Below, in pieces: positions 43,580 to 53,371 of a stretch of DNA of 64,000 nucleotides. Each line of letters starts with the position of its first letter. Position 1 is the first letter of the stretch. Below the pieces are notes generated by a model. The model ran no database searches. It had not been told where the DNA came from and worked only from the letters and a program-made list of their open reading frames with translations. A program made the position numbers and the translations under genes. The stretch comes from JABDBE01 sp963832245 (GTDB lineage: Bacteria > Acidobacteriota > Terriglobia > Terriglobales > Acidobacteriaceae), in contig CAWHTG010000002.1 of the NCBI GenBank assembly GCA_963832245.1, forward strand, positions 806,001 to 870,000, written 5' to 3'.

Positions 43580-44071
43580 ATGTCCTCAGCTCACGAACAG
43601 TTTCGGGAACTGGCTTGGAAGCGTGGCCTTGCGGCTACCTACCAGCGTGAAGTTATCTATGGGGCCATCGTTGCTTCGCCCGGACACTATTCGCCTGAGC
43701 AGATCTACGCCGATGTCCGGCAGCGGATCCCGTCCATCTCTCTGGCCACCGTCTACAACAACCTGCGGTTATTCGTGGAGCACGGACTTTTGCGGGAAGT
43801 GAGCCCTCATGCTTCCACGCTTCTGGTGGAAGGCAATCTCGAACCCCATCATCACCTGGTCTGCACCCGCTGCAAGTCGGTGCAGGATATCGAAGGTGAT
43901 TTCATCAACCTCAAACGGCTGTCGCGGCAAGCGCCGCGCGGCTTCGATCTGACGCGGCCGATGATCGAGGTATTTGGCCTCTGTCGTCGTTGCAGCACAA
44001 AAGCTAGCGATCATACTTTTACGAACGAGGAGATTACGTGGCAGAAAAAACAGAAAAAAAGAAAACGATGA
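43580..44071 (+). CDS. perR: Fur-family regulator, PerR-like
   Basis: 163 residues from ATG 43580; a frame open from 43541 crosses the operator and is not used. The N-terminal winged helix (LAATYQREVIYGAIV and SLATVYNNLRLF at about 55-66) is followed by a dimerisation domain with HHH (90-92), CTRC (Cys95, Cys98) and CRRC (Cys135, Cys138), a structural zinc site. Fur-type regulators with this Cys4 site and a peroxide box in front of katA are usually PerR, which senses H2O2 by metal-catalysed His oxidation. Distinction from Fur rests on context. The TGA overlaps the catalase frame, a tightly coupled operon. Confidence 0.85.
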   Translation: MSSAHEQFRELAWKRGLAATYQREVIYGAIVASPGHYSPEQIYADVRQRIPSISLATVYNNLRLFVEHGLLREVSPHASTLLVEGNLEPHHHLVCTRCKSVQDIEGDFINLKRLSRQAPRGFDLTRPMIEVFGLCRRCSTKASDHTFTNEEITWQKKQKKRKR

Positions 44072-45537
44072 CTACCGATGCCGGCCGTCCCGTCGGCGAC
44101 AACCAGAACTCATTAACCGTCGGGCCGCGCGGCCCGGTTGTATTTGAAGATTTTCTGCTGTTTGAAAAGATGGCCCACTTCAATCGTGAGCGCATCCCCG
44201 AGCGCGTAGTTCATGCCAAGGGATCGGGAGCGCACGGGCATTTTGTCTGCACTAATCCTGATATGCCGAAGTACACGACCGCAAAGTTGTTCTCCGCCAA
44301 GGGAAAGAGCACGCCAACTTTCATCCGCTTCTCTACCGTCGGCGGAGAAAAAGGCTCGGCGGACACAGAACGCGATCCCCGTGGCTTTGCGCTCAAGTTC
44401 TACACCGAAGAAGGAAACTGGGACATGACGGGCAACAATACGCCAGTCTTCTTCATCAAGGATCCGCTGAAATTCGGCGACTTTATTCATACGCAGAAAC
44501 GAGATCCCGAGACCAACCTGAAATCGCCGACCATGATGTGGGACTTCTGGTCGCTCTCGCCCGAGTCGCTTCACCAGGTAACAATTCTGTTCTCCGACCG
44601 CGGCACACCCGATGGCTACCGCCATATGGACGGCTTCAGCAGCCACACCTTCAGCCTGATCAACGCCAAGAACGAACTGTTCTACGTGAAGTGGCACTTC
44701 AAGACCAAGCAGGGCATCAAGAATTTCACTGGCGAAAGAGCAGCAGCAATGCGCGGCGTCGATCCCGATCACGCGCAGCGAGATCTGTTCGATGCCATCA
44801 AGCGGGGCGACTTCCCCAAGTGGCGTGTGTGCATGCAGATCATGCCGGAGAAGGAAGCGGAAACTTACCATATCAATCCCTTCGACCTCACCAAAGTGTG
44901 GCCGCACGGAGACTATCCGCTTATCGAGGTTGGCGAACTGACCCTCGACCGCAATCCGGAGAACTATTTCGCGGAAGTGGAGCAGGCGGCGTTTGAGCCG
45001 CGCAACATCGTGCCCGGCATGGGATTTTCTCCGGACAAAATGCTTCAGGGGCGTCTGATCTCTTATCCAGACGCGCACCGCTATCGCCTGGGCGTCAACT
45101 ACGACTCGCTACCCATTAACAAACCGCAGTGCCCCTACGCGACTTATCATCGCGACGGGATGACGCGGTTTGACGACAATGGCGGCGCGTCGCCGAATTA
45201 CGAACCGAACAGCTTCGGCGGCCCGACGCAAGATCCAGCCTATCGCGAACGTCCGAAGATGGTCAGCGGCACGGTGGATCGCCACAATCACCGCGACGAG
45301 AACGACTATTACACTCAGCCGGGAAATCTTTTCCGGCTGATGCAGAAGGACGCACAACAGCGGCTCATCAACAACATCGTGGGCAGCCTGAAAGAGACTC
45401 CCCGGCGCATTCAGGAGTTACAACTGCAGCACTTCTACAAGGCTGACCCCGCGTACGGAACGGGTGTGGCCAAGGGTCTGGAGATTGACATCTCCAAGGT
45501 CACTGCGTTGGACGAGAAGCTGGTTCCAGCCGACTGA
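44038..45537 (+). CDS. katA: Monofunctional haem catalase
   Basis: 499 residues (small-subunit clade 3). The active-site His59 is in ERVVHAKGSGAHG, Asn133 in GNNTPVFF and proximal haem Tyr343 in RLISYPDAHRYRLG. GTG 44038 is preferred since GAGGAG lies 5 bases upstream and inside the fur 3' end; a second option is ATG 44068, which overlaps the fur stop as ATGA. It decomposes H2O2 in the cytoplasm and is co-transcribed with the PerR-like regulator under a peroxide box. A strong terminator follows at 45558. Confidence 0.96.
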   Translation: MAEKTEKKKTMTTDAGRPVGDNQNSLTVGPRGPVVFEDFLLFEKMAHFNRERIPERVVHAKGSGAHGHFVCTNPDMPKYTTAKLFSAKGKSTPTFIRFSTVGGEKGSADTERDPRGFALKFYTEEGNWDMTGNNTPVFFIKDPLKFGDFIHTQKRDPETNLKSPTMMWDFWSLSPESLHQVTILFSDRGTPDGYRHMDGFSSHTFSLINAKNELFYVKWHFKTKQGIKNFTGERAAAMRGVDPDHAQRDLFDAIKRGDFPKWRVCMQIMPEKEAETYHINPFDLTKVWPHGDYPLIEVGELTLDRNPENYFAEVEQAAFEPRNIVPGMGFSPDKMLQGRLISYPDAHRYRLGVNYDSLPINKPQCPYATYHRDGMTRFDDNGGASPNYEPNSFGGPTQDPAYRERPKMVSGTVDRHNHRDENDYYTQPGNLFRLMQKDAQQRLINNIVGSLKETPRRIQELQLQHFYKADPAYGTGVAKGLEIDISKVTALDEKLVPAD

Positions 45538-45557
45538 TTATCAGTTGGCACTAGAAA

Positions 45558-45586
45558 GGCGAGCCTTTATGGCTCGCCCTTTTTTT
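45558..45586 (+). terminator. Intrinsic terminator of fur-katA
   Basis: Perfect 8-bp stem GGCGAGCC / GGCTCGCC around the loop TTTAT, followed by C and seven T. It lies 20 bases after the catalase stop. Confidence 0.9.
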
Positions 45587-45730
45587 GATTGCACACCGAC
45601 ATCGTCGGCGCTACTCGGGCTCGCGGGTATGGATCGTGCACGAGTCCATTTGAACCGTAATAGTACTTTCCGATCCTGCACTGCGAGGACGCCCGTGCCT
45701 ACATTCTGAGTGCTGAATGTGGACAGCTTT

Positions 45731-46453
45731 CTATTTCAACGTGAACATTGCGTTTACATGAGCCGTCACCGAGGTGGTTTGAGGGCTGAATTGCTCGGTT
45801 GGAGCCGGCGCGGCTTGCGCCATTGCACTCATTCTTGCCATCGGCTGCATGGGCATGGGACGGATGTTTTCGACGGTATCGACCGAGGCGTAAGATAGCT
45901 CGCCCAAGGTGCGTCCGCCAGCGCGGGCTACGGCCTCGGCGGAGGCGCGGGCGCGGCGGTAGGCATCCTCCACGGCTTTCGTCTTGGCAGCGTCGATGTC
46001 CGCAAGCGTGTAGCTGATGGACTGCTCGTCGGTAATGTCGCCGTCAGACAATTGCTGCACGATGGGGGCAATCTTCGTAAAATCCTTCAGCTTCAGCGAC
46101 ACGTTCACATTGACCCGGTAGGCGACCAGCTTGCGTTTCGTCTGCTTGTAGTCGTAGACGGGTTCGATGGAGAAATAGCCAAGCTGCGCCGCTGCGGGTT
46201 CAATGCCATTGGAGCGCAGGATCTGGCGTACCTGTTCGGCCTGCTTCGAAGCCTGATCGTAGGCCGCTCGTGAATTGTCCTGCTGCGTGGAGATGTTGAA
46301 TTGCACCAGGGCGGTATCCGGGTCCGCTTCAAATTTCCCATCCGCCCCAACGAAGACGGTGTTGGACTGGGCTGTAACCATTGGATGATCCTGCGCGAAA
46401 GCAAGCCCAAGGGATAACAGTAAAACCGGGACTAATGTGACATCAACTTTCAT
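45731..46453 (-). CDS. SIMPL-domain (DUF541) exported protein
   Basis: 240 residues from ATG 46453, preceded by GGAGGCGCACT at good distance; ATG 46477 upstream is less well placed. Signal peptide with LVPVLLLSLGLAFAQ. DUF541/SIMPL signature: strands ADPDTALVQFNIS, a helix with AYDQASKQAEQVRQIL, the segment KLVAYRVNVNVSLKLKDF, and the closing ARASAEAVARAGGRTLGEL. The family forms ring-shaped periplasmic assemblies; function is unknown apart from stress links. The terminator of katA lies convergent to it. Confidence 0.87.
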   Translation of the reverse strand: MKVDVTLVPVLLLSLGLAFAQDHPMVTAQSNTVFVGADGKFEADPDTALVQFNISTQQDNSRAAYDQASKQAEQVRQILRSNGIEPAAAQLGYFSIEPVYDYKQTKRKLVAYRVNVNVSLKLKDFTKIAPIVQQLSDGDITDEQSISYTLADIDAAKTKAVEDAYRRARASAEAVARAGGRTLGELSYASVDTVENIRPMPMQPMARMSAMAQAAPAPTEQFSPQTTSVTAHVNAMFTLK

Positions 46454-46647
46454 AGTGCGCCTCCCGCATGACGGCAAACAAAGTTATACGCCTGGGCATT
46501 CACCAATAGAAGAACGCATAACTTGCAATAAATTGCATGCAGTCACTAGACGGGCGGGCGCGGGCGAGTCGTTCGCGCCACATGAACTGGGCTGCGACGA
46601 AAAAAATGCACGATGGTTCAGGAGCAAACCATGGCCGGGCCGCCGGA

Positions 46648-47736
46648 TCATCCTTTGGCCGTGGAGTAGGCGAAGCGGTTGACTTGGGAGTCGATTTCCT
46701 TGCGCAAATCGGGCCAGATCTTCTCTGGCATGTCGAGAAACACCTTGACGACATCGGGATCGAACTGGCGTCCGGACCATAGCTTAATTTCGTCGCGGGC
46801 GGCGGTCAAGGACTGCGCTTTGCGGTAGGGCCGGTCGCAAGTGATGGCGTCGAGAGTATCCGCGACAGAAAATATTCGCGCGCCCAGTGGAATCTGCTCG
46901 CCCTTCAGTTGGCGCGGGTAGCCGCTGCCATCGAAACGTTCCTGGTGGGCGTAAACAATCTCCGAGGCTTCCTTCAGAAACGGAATTTTCTTCAATATCT
47001 GGTAGCCGTGGTAACAGTGCTCCTGCATGATTGCGACTTCGTCCGGGTTTAACTTGCCCGGCTTGCGCAGGATGGCGTCGGGAATCGCCATTTTGCCAAT
47101 GTCGTGCAAAAACGCACCCCGCGCAATGACGTCAATCTGCTCCTTCGGCAATCCCATAGCGCGGGCGATGGCGATGGTAAAGACAGTTACTCGCCTGGAG
47201 TGGCCTTCGGTTTCAGCGTCCTTGAGGTCTAGCGCGCCACCCAATGCTTCGAGAGTCATGCCGTACGAACGTTCCAGATCGGCCATGGTATTCCGCAATT
47301 GCTCGGTACGGGCATCGACCAGGCTTTCGAGTTCAGTCTGGTACTTGCGGTTCTCCATCTTGAGGCGGCGATTCTCTAAAGCCCGGCGCACTGTGGCGAG
47401 TAGTTGTTCGCGCTCGAAAGGCTTCAACAGGTAATCGTAGGCGCCGTTGCGAATTGCGGACAAGGCAACCGCAATATCGTGCACCGCGGTAACCATTACC
47501 ACGGGCATATCGGGATAGCCTTCCTTAGTCCGTTCGAGCAGGCCAATGCCGTCCAGGTCCGCCATCATGAGATCGGAAAGCATGAGCTCGAACTCTTCGC
47601 CGGCATCGAGCAGGGCCAGCGCTTTGAGGCCGGAAGAAGCCTGCCGGGTCTTATAGTTGGCAGCGGCCAGCATGGAGCAAACGATTTCGCGGATGGCGTC
47701 TTCGTCATCGACAACCAAAATGCGCTCGGCGGGCAT
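46648..47736 (-). CDS. Response regulator with HD-GYP phosphodiesterase domain
   Basis: 362 residues. A receiver spans 1-120 with VVDDEDA (about 8-14), phosphoacceptor Asp in LMLSDLMMADLDG, and KPFERE. A coiled linker holds ENRKYQTELESLVDARTEQ-like heptads at 122-150. An HD-GYP domain covers 165-350 with HSRR, the metal motif HDIGKMAIPD and the DGSGYP stretch (with G, Y and P in order). Such proteins hydrolyse cyclic-di-GMP in response to phosphorylation. It faces away from the giant kinase gene that starts 157 bases away; the two could be a pair. Confidence 0.93.
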   Translation of the reverse strand: MPAERILVVDDEDAIREIVCSMLAAANYKTRQASSGLKALALLDAGEEFELMLSDLMMADLDGIGLLERTKEGYPDMPVVMVTAVHDIAVALSAIRNGAYDYLLKPFEREQLLATVRRALENRRLKMENRKYQTELESLVDARTEQLRNTMADLERSYGMTLEALGGALDLKDAETEGHSRRVTVFTIAIARAMGLPKEQIDVIARGAFLHDIGKMAIPDAILRKPGKLNPDEVAIMQEHCYHGYQILKKIPFLKEASEIVYAHQERFDGSGYPRQLKGEQIPLGARIFSVADTLDAITCDRPYRKAQSLTAARDEIKLWSGRQFDPDVVKVFLDMPEKIWPDLRKEIDSQVNRFAYSTAKG

Positions 47737-47893
47737 AACGCTACCAGTGTACCGCGAAATGTGGCCAAATTCGGCGTTCCGGCATTAGGAGATTCTCACC
47801 TTGAAGTTCCGAAAGTAATCGCCCTTAAGGGGAAAGCTCACCGGCCACGGGTTTTGGCATGTTATTAAGAAAGGTGCGCTTACACCCCTTATC

Positions 47894-50800
47894 GTGATGA
47901 ATAGCTCCGCTTTATTTGGCTGTTACGCTTTGGTCGACCTCCCGGTCCCGAAGTTTGTAGCTGTGGAATCCACCGCGCTGGTGATCCTAGCCGCGGGCCT
48001 CCTGGTATTTCGCACCTTCCGCGAACGTTACTTGCTTATCTGGATACTGGGCTGGCTGGCGTACTTCGTTTCCAGTTGGACGATTCACCACCCGGGGGTC
48101 GATTCCAGCTCGCATTATGCGCTAGCCGTTTCCCAATCGCAGTTCGTCCTGGCTCTGTGTTTGTTCTCCGCCGCGGTCTTTGTTTATTGCCATGCGCGGA
48201 AGGTCCTCTTGCCGCTGCTGGCGTTTTCCATCGCGGTTATCGCTTTTGCGGCAGCACGGGCGTTGTGGTGGCCGGATTCATTTGCTCTACGGGTGGTGCT
48301 GGAAGTTTCCTATCGTGTCATCACCTGTGGTGCGGCTCTGCAATTGATCCGCTTCCGTTGGGCGCGCTGGGAAATCGGGCCTTGGCTGCTGAGTTTGAGC
48401 TTGCTTGCGGTGCATCTCGATTGGGCGCCCTTGAATGTACACCTGCCGCCTGGCTTCAGTCTGGGTGTGGACCTGCTCCTCGCGCTGAGCATGTTGCTGA
48501 TGGTGTTCGATGACTCCAGCATGCGCACCCGCCGTCTGGGGGTGCTCAATGCGCTGACCACAACCATCAGCCGCTCGCAGCAGCACGGTCCGATGACAGA
48601 AACGGCGCTGGGAGAATTGAAAACTCTCATGGGAGTTAAGGCCGCTTGGTTCCGCCTGCTCGACGGCGACAAATTAGTGCTAACCACGCACATCGGGCTT
48701 TCCGCGGATTATGTGCGGGATCGCGCCGCTGTACCTATAAATGACTCGCTAAAGGGCATGCTTTCCGAAAGCGTGCCCATGGTAATTGAAACCTCCAGGG
48801 CGGATGGCGCCGCCAGGCCCCATCTGAAAAGGGAAGGCTTTCACCATGTGGTAACGCTGGCCGTGTTGGGGAAGAAGTCAATGATCGGAACCTTGTCGCT
48901 GGGTAGCCGTCACCGGCTCTCGTACACTCCCGACGACATGGAATTTTTGGTCACGAGCGCGCATCAGCTGGGACTCGCCGTCGAGAACCTCCGGCTGGTC
49001 GAGCAGATTCTGCGTTCGCATCGTCAGTGGGCGAACACCTTTGATTCGATTCAAGACCTGGTGCTGGTGCACGATGCTGAATTCGTGGTCATGAAAGCGA
49101 ATATGGCTCTGCTGCAACGCCTCGGGCAAGCACCGGCGGATGTGATTGGGCAGCCCTGCGAAGCCGTGTTGCCGCGCCAGGGCCAATGGCAAGGATGCCC
49201 CTACTGCGTCGCCGCCGAGGAGGGTATTCAGGAAGCTCAGGACCCGTGCTTTGGTGGCAGTTGCATGATTTCCACTTCATCCTACAGCGAGCACGGAAGC
49301 CAGCAGAAGGGCACCATCCACGTAGTGCACGATACTACCGACCGGCACGACGCAGAAGAGAAGTACCGGCAGATTTTCGAGCAAGCTCAGGAAGGGGTAT
49401 TCGTGGCCACTCCTGGCGGCAAGTTGCTCGATTGCAATGACGCCTTTGTGCGCATGCTGGGCTATGGCAGCCGTGCCGAATTGATGGCGATGGATCTGGA
49501 TACGGAGCTCTCCGCCTCTGCTGAGCAAACCGATGCTTTTCATCGCGAGATTGAAGCTCACAATTACGTGCGCAACTTTGAAGTTACGTTACGCCGAAAA
49601 GACGGGACCCTGATAACCGTGCTGCAGAGCAGCTTCGCGACCCGTAATGCCGCGGGCAAGATCGAACGCTACCAGGGATTTCTGCTCGACATCACCGAGA
49701 AAAAACGCGCCGAAGACGAAATCCGCAAACGTAACCGTGAGCTGAATGCGCTGAACGCGATGGCCGTGATTGCGACCCAGTCGTTCGACCTGGACGAAAT
49801 CCTGAACCTGACCCTGCGCCAAGTCATTTCGCTGCTGGGCGCGCAGGCCGGATCGATTTACTTAGGCGACGCCGACCAAACCACCTTCCGCCGCCGCGCC
49901 GGTTGGGGACAGCGCAGCGCCGATCGCGCCCGTCTCTCCGAAGTTCATTTTCACGGCGGCTTCGGCGATCTGGTCACTCGCTCTCGCACCGAGGTCATCA
50001 CCCCGGAATATTTGCCGCATCTGCCTCCATCGGTCGAGGAGTTTATTCGCACCGACGGATTGAGCTCGTGGATCTGGGTGCTGCTGTGGAGCAAGGACGC
50101 GCCCATAGGCATGATGGGCATCAGCAGCCGCGAGAACCGCGTGTACACCAGCAACGATGAAAATCTGCTGGTCGCGATCGGCCGCCAGTTGGCGACGACG
50201 ATCGAAAAAGTCCGGCTCTACGAAGAGACTTGCCGCGCCTATGAAGATTTGCGCAAGACCCAGGAGCAATTGTTGCAGAGCGAGAAGATGTCAGCCGTGG
50301 GACAGTTAATCGCGGGCGTCGCGCACGAACTGAATAATCCTCTCACGGCGATTCTGGGCTACGCGCAACTGCTCGAAAGCGAAGGACTGAACGAGCGCGC
50401 CGCTGACTTCGTAACCAAGCTGTTCAAGCAGGCGCAACGAACTCATCGCGTAGTGCAAAGCTTGTTGTCATTTGCCCGCCAGCGCAAGCCGCAGAAGGAG
50501 CACGTAGACATCTGCAAGGTGCTAGACGAAACTCTTGGCCTGCGCGATTACGATTTGCGAGTAAACAACCTGCAGTTGGAGCGTGACTTCGAAACCCCGG
50601 CTCCCGCGGTCACGGCGGACCCTCATCAACTGGAGCAGGTGTTTCTCAACATTATCAACAACGCCGTGGATGCCATGCTGGAAGCCGGCCAGGGCGGCAC
50701 GCTGAAGGTGCATGTCCATACCAAGGACGGAAACGTCCACGCCGAATTTCACGACTCCGGCCCCGGCATCAAGGAGCCGCATCGCATCTTTGAACCGTTC

Positions 50801-51388
50801 TACACCACCAAGGGTGTAGGTAAAGGTACTGGCTTGGGGCTGAGCATCTGCTACGGCATCATTCAGGAGCACGGAGGACAAATCCGCGCTCAGAACGGCG
50901 TAGACGGCGGCGGCATCATCGAAGTTGTGCTGCCTTCCGCAGCGAAGAGCGCGAGTACAGAGAAGGCCGCGCCAGCCGGGCGCCGTGAGGCTGCGCTCTC
51001 GGGCCGCGTGTTGCTGATCGAAAATGAAGAAGCTGTGGTCGAGTTCGAGCGTGACGTGCTGACCGGCGCGGGAGCCGAAGTGGTCACCTCGATGAACGCT
51101 GAAGAGATGCAATCCCTGCTGCGCCAGCAGTCATTCGACGCCATCATCATCGACGGCAAGAGCCAGGGGAGTGGCAGCGCACGGGAGGTGTACGGCTGGC
51201 TGGTGGAAAATTGCCCGGGCATGGAGAAACATTTGCTATTCACCTTCTCCTCGGTAGCCGAGCCCGAAGTGCGCAGCTTCCTGCAGGAAAAGAATGTGCC
51301 CTGTCTCGTGAAACCCTTCGAAGTCGCTGACCTGATCGCCCACGCCCGCCGCCTGATGCAAAAGGCGCACGCCGCAGGCGCTAGTTAG
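47894..51388 (+). CDS. Large multidomain sensor kinase with C-terminal receiver
   Basis: 1164 residues. Six to seven membrane helices occupy about 15-205. GAF (about 225-375), a PAS-like domain (about 385-480), PAS (about 485-610) and a second GAF (about 640-790) follow. HisKA is at about 795-865, with GQLIAGVAHELNNPLTAILG giving the phospho-His; HATPase_c at about 905-1020 has NIINNAVDAM, DSGPGI and KGTGLGLSICYGI. A receiver at about 1035-1160 has the LLIENEEAV strand and IIIDGKSQG at the expected Asp. It is a hybrid kinase with four sensing modules of unknown signal. ATG 47894 is close to 47897; both possible. Divergent to the HD-GYP regulator. Confidence 0.93.
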   Translation: MMNSSALFGCYALVDLPVPKFVAVESTALVILAAGLLVFRTFRERYLLIWILGWLAYFVSSWTIHHPGVDSSSHYALAVSQSQFVLALCLFSAAVFVYCHARKVLLPLLAFSIAVIAFAAARALWWPDSFALRVVLEVSYRVITCGAALQLIRFRWARWEIGPWLLSLSLLAVHLDWAPLNVHLPPGFSLGVDLLLALSMLLMVFDDSSMRTRRLGVLNALTTTISRSQQHGPMTETALGELKTLMGVKAAWFRLLDGDKLVLTTHIGLSADYVRDRAAVPINDSLKGMLSESVPMVIETSRADGAARPHLKREGFHHVVTLAVLGKKSMIGTLSLGSRHRLSYTPDDMEFLVTSAHQLGLAVENLRLVEQILRSHRQWANTFDSIQDLVLVHDAEFVVMKANMALLQRLGQAPADVIGQPCEAVLPRQGQWQGCPYCVAAEEGIQEAQDPCFGGSCMISTSSYSEHGSQQKGTIHVVHDTTDRHDAEEKYRQIFEQAQEGVFVATPGGKLLDCNDAFVRMLGYGSRAELMAMDLDTELSASAEQTDAFHREIEAHNYVRNFEVTLRRKDGTLITVLQSSFATRNAAGKIERYQGFLLDITEKKRAEDEIRKRNRELNALNAMAVIATQSFDLDEILNLTLRQVISLLGAQAGSIYLGDADQTTFRRRAGWGQRSADRARLSEVHFHGGFGDLVTRSRTEVITPEYLPHLPPSVEEFIRTDGLSSWIWVLLWSKDAPIGMMGISSRENRVYTSNDENLLVAIGRQLATTIEKVRLYEETCRAYEDLRKTQEQLLQSEKMSAVGQLIAGVAHELNNPLTAILGYAQLLESEGLNERAADFVTKLFKQAQRTHRVVQSLLSFARQRKPQKEHVDICKVLDETLGLRDYDLRVNNLQLERDFETPAPAVTADPHQLEQVFLNIINNAVDAMLEAGQGGTLKVHVHTKDGNVHAEFHDSGPGIKEPHRIFEPFYTTKGVGKGTGLGLSICYGIIQEHGGQIRAQNGVDGGGIIEVVLPSAAKSASTEKAAPAGRREAALSGRVLLIENEEAVVEFERDVLTGAGAEVVTSMNAEEMQSLLRQQSFDAIIIDGKSQGSGSAREVYGWLVENCPGMEKHLLFTFSSVAEPEVRSFLQEKNVPCLVKPFEVADLIAHARRLMQKAHAAGAS

Positions 51389-51405
51389 ACTCCACTTCGA
51401 CTCAC

Positions 51406-51497
51406 TGTAGAGCGGACACTCCTGTCCGCTGCCCTTGTCTCCGAACCGCGTGGCGCGGGTGCCCTCGTCCGCGTGTTTACTGATGAATGAACACGCG
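51406..51497. repeat. Hairpin cluster with CTGTAGA head, copy B
   Basis: Between convergent genes lie three hairpins. CTGTAGAG (51406-51413) runs into AGCGGACA-CTCC-TGTCCGCT (51411-51430). Next is a partly G-U paired GCGGG/TCCGC stem around 51456-51473. The last is CGCGTGTT/AACACGCG (51470-51477 and 51490-51497). The head matches the repeats at 13115 and 62259. Confidence 0.6.
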
Positions 51498-51532
51498 AAC
51501 GCTAGATTACTTGTTGGCGGAGGATATATACC

Positions 51533-53371
51533 TTACTTAATATTAATGGTCAGCACCTGTGCCCCGGCGACAACGTAATCAAGCGGAGCTGTGTTGGCTT
51601 CATTTACTGAGGATTCGCTTGAGACCACCATGTCCTGGGTTCCACGCATGCCGTCCATTACGTTCATGATAGAGAGCGGAAGGGTGGGCATGACTTTGTC
51701 GGCGATCATCGCCTCGGGATCTGCTTCAAGCAGCGAAACGTAGACGCGGTTGTTCACGTGTTCTTTGTTGAGGGCGGCGATGGTTGCGGCCAGGTCCAGC
51801 TTGTGTCCGAGAAGCGAGGAGCCGCGGCGGAAATGATCGAGGGTATCGCCGTCGCTGATCAGAATCCGCAGGGAGCCCTTCGAGGTGGAAGTGGGGATAT
51901 GAATGGGAATGTGTTGCACCACGCCTTCGCCGCGATAGGGGCGAAGCATGGCTTCAATCGTAATATCGTCCCCGGGGCGGGCTTCGGTGATATCGGTGCG
52001 CGCACTTTCGAGACGAGCCCAGCGGCGTTCGCGAACGATCGTGTAATCGAGCTGGACGCCGTGAATCGCGGGCACGCTGTACGGATTGTCGAAGATGCGG
52101 CTGAAGCGCTCGCCTAGCGCTATGGCCGCCAACATCGCGCCCGGCTGTCCGCCATCGACGGCCGCGAACATATCTTGCATGGCTACGGCGGGATATCCGT
52201 CCACGCTGATGCTGCCGTTCATGCGGTAGGTGGTCTCTTCGCCATACTCATTCACCCCATGCAATGCGTTGAACACCGTGGCCATCATTGCTACGGGGCT
52301 TAGGCGGGCGTTATTTAGGATTTCGTAGTGAAATTGCTTGTCGGCGGATTCGCCGTGGATGGTTAGTGTGACCGGAATCATTTCCGGCTTCTTGCCGAAT
52401 TCTCCCAGGATTCCGTTGTGGCGGTCTTGTACGAAGGCGCCCACGGTTTCAGTGGCGTTCACGATTTTGAATGCATTGAGCGGCGAGGGCAGGGTCGCGA
52501 GCACCGTCGCCTTGGTCATAGGCAGATCCACCATGCCAAATTGCATTAACGGGTGGCCGCACGCTAGGAGGTGTTGCGCGTCCATGTACGTTACCGTGCA
52601 GGTGGCGGCGATGTTCATGTCGCCTTGCACCAGGATGGCGCTTACGGCCGAGCCGGGTTCCATGGCCTCAGGCTGCTTAGCATTGCTGACCGATCCTGCG
52701 CCCATTACCGGGACAATTCCGGCGGAGGAGAATTGCGACGCGAAGCGCTGCACTGTGTCTTCGGAAAATCCGTTGAAGACTAGCGGGGTTTCGATGGGCT
52801 TCAGATAGTTGGTGAAGCCCTGATTGGCGGAGTCTTGTGAAGGCGCGTTTGCAATTCCCGGGCTCGCGGTTTTGTTCGGAGAGCGGGCAGCGGATGTGGC
52901 CTCGATTGGCGCCGAGGCTGGATTGCGGTCGAGCGCGCTGATCTCGAGCATCTCGGCGATCGGAGTAACGCCGGCAATCGGTTCTTTCGAGAACTCGCCG
53001 ATGCGGAAGGCGACTGCGCCTGCCAGCTTGCCATTCAAGTAGACCGGGCTGCCACTCATGCCTGCGACGACGCCGGTGTATTCTGCCTTGGCTCCGCCGA
53101 GTCGAATCAGGATTACGTCGCCCTTGGGCCCATTAGCATTCGTGAGGACGCCAAGCACCTCAACTTCCATGGACTCGGGTTTCGTCCCCTGAAACACCGT
53201 GTAAGCTACGCCGCGCATTCCGGCGTGAATCTGCGAGATCGGAATGGTTTCGACCGGCTTCGGGGTCTGCCCCAGGGTTGCGAAAGACAATGGAAAGGAG
53301 AAGACGATAAAGGCGAGAATTGCTCCTCTCATGAATGGTAGAGCTGCACGTAGACCCACGGAATCACCCAC
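51533..53371 (-). CDS. SpoIVB-type (S55) peptidase-like exported protein
   Basis: 612 residues with an N-terminal membrane/signal segment (about 15-34). The nucleophile motif GMSGSPVYLNGKLAGAV is at residues 104-120 (Ser106), as in S55 peptidases such as SpoIVB. The only matching histidine motif, ACGHPLMQFG (His273), comes after it, whereas in SpoIVB the His precedes the Ser. This points to a permuted or distinct S55-like family known in acidobacteria and planctomycetes. Beta-rich domains follow; no PDZ domain is evident. Probably periplasmic. Convergent with the kinase gene; the VWA gene starts divergently about 160 bases upstream. Confidence 0.8.
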   Translation of the reverse strand: MGDSVGLRAALPFMRGAILAFIVFSFPLSFATLGQTPKPVETIPISQIHAGMRGVAYTVFQGTKPESMEVEVLGVLTNANGPKGDVILIRLGGAKAEYTGVVAGMSGSPVYLNGKLAGAVAFRIGEFSKEPIAGVTPIAEMLEISALDRNPASAPIEATSAARSPNKTASPGIANAPSQDSANQGFTNYLKPIETPLVFNGFSEDTVQRFASQFSSAGIVPVMGAGSVSNAKQPEAMEPGSAVSAILVQGDMNIAATCTVTYMDAQHLLACGHPLMQFGMVDLPMTKATVLATLPSPLNAFKIVNATETVGAFVQDRHNGILGEFGKKPEMIPVTLTIHGESADKQFHYEILNNARLSPVAMMATVFNALHGVNEYGEETTYRMNGSISVDGYPAVAMQDMFAAVDGGQPGAMLAAIALGERFSRIFDNPYSVPAIHGVQLDYTIVRERRWARLESARTDITEARPGDDITIEAMLRPYRGEGVVQHIPIHIPTSTSKGSLRILISDGDTLDHFRRGSSLLGHKLDLAATIAALNKEHVNNRVYVSLLEADPEAMIADKVMPTLPLSIMNVMDGMRGTQDMVVSSESSVNEANTAPLDYVVAGAQVLTINIK

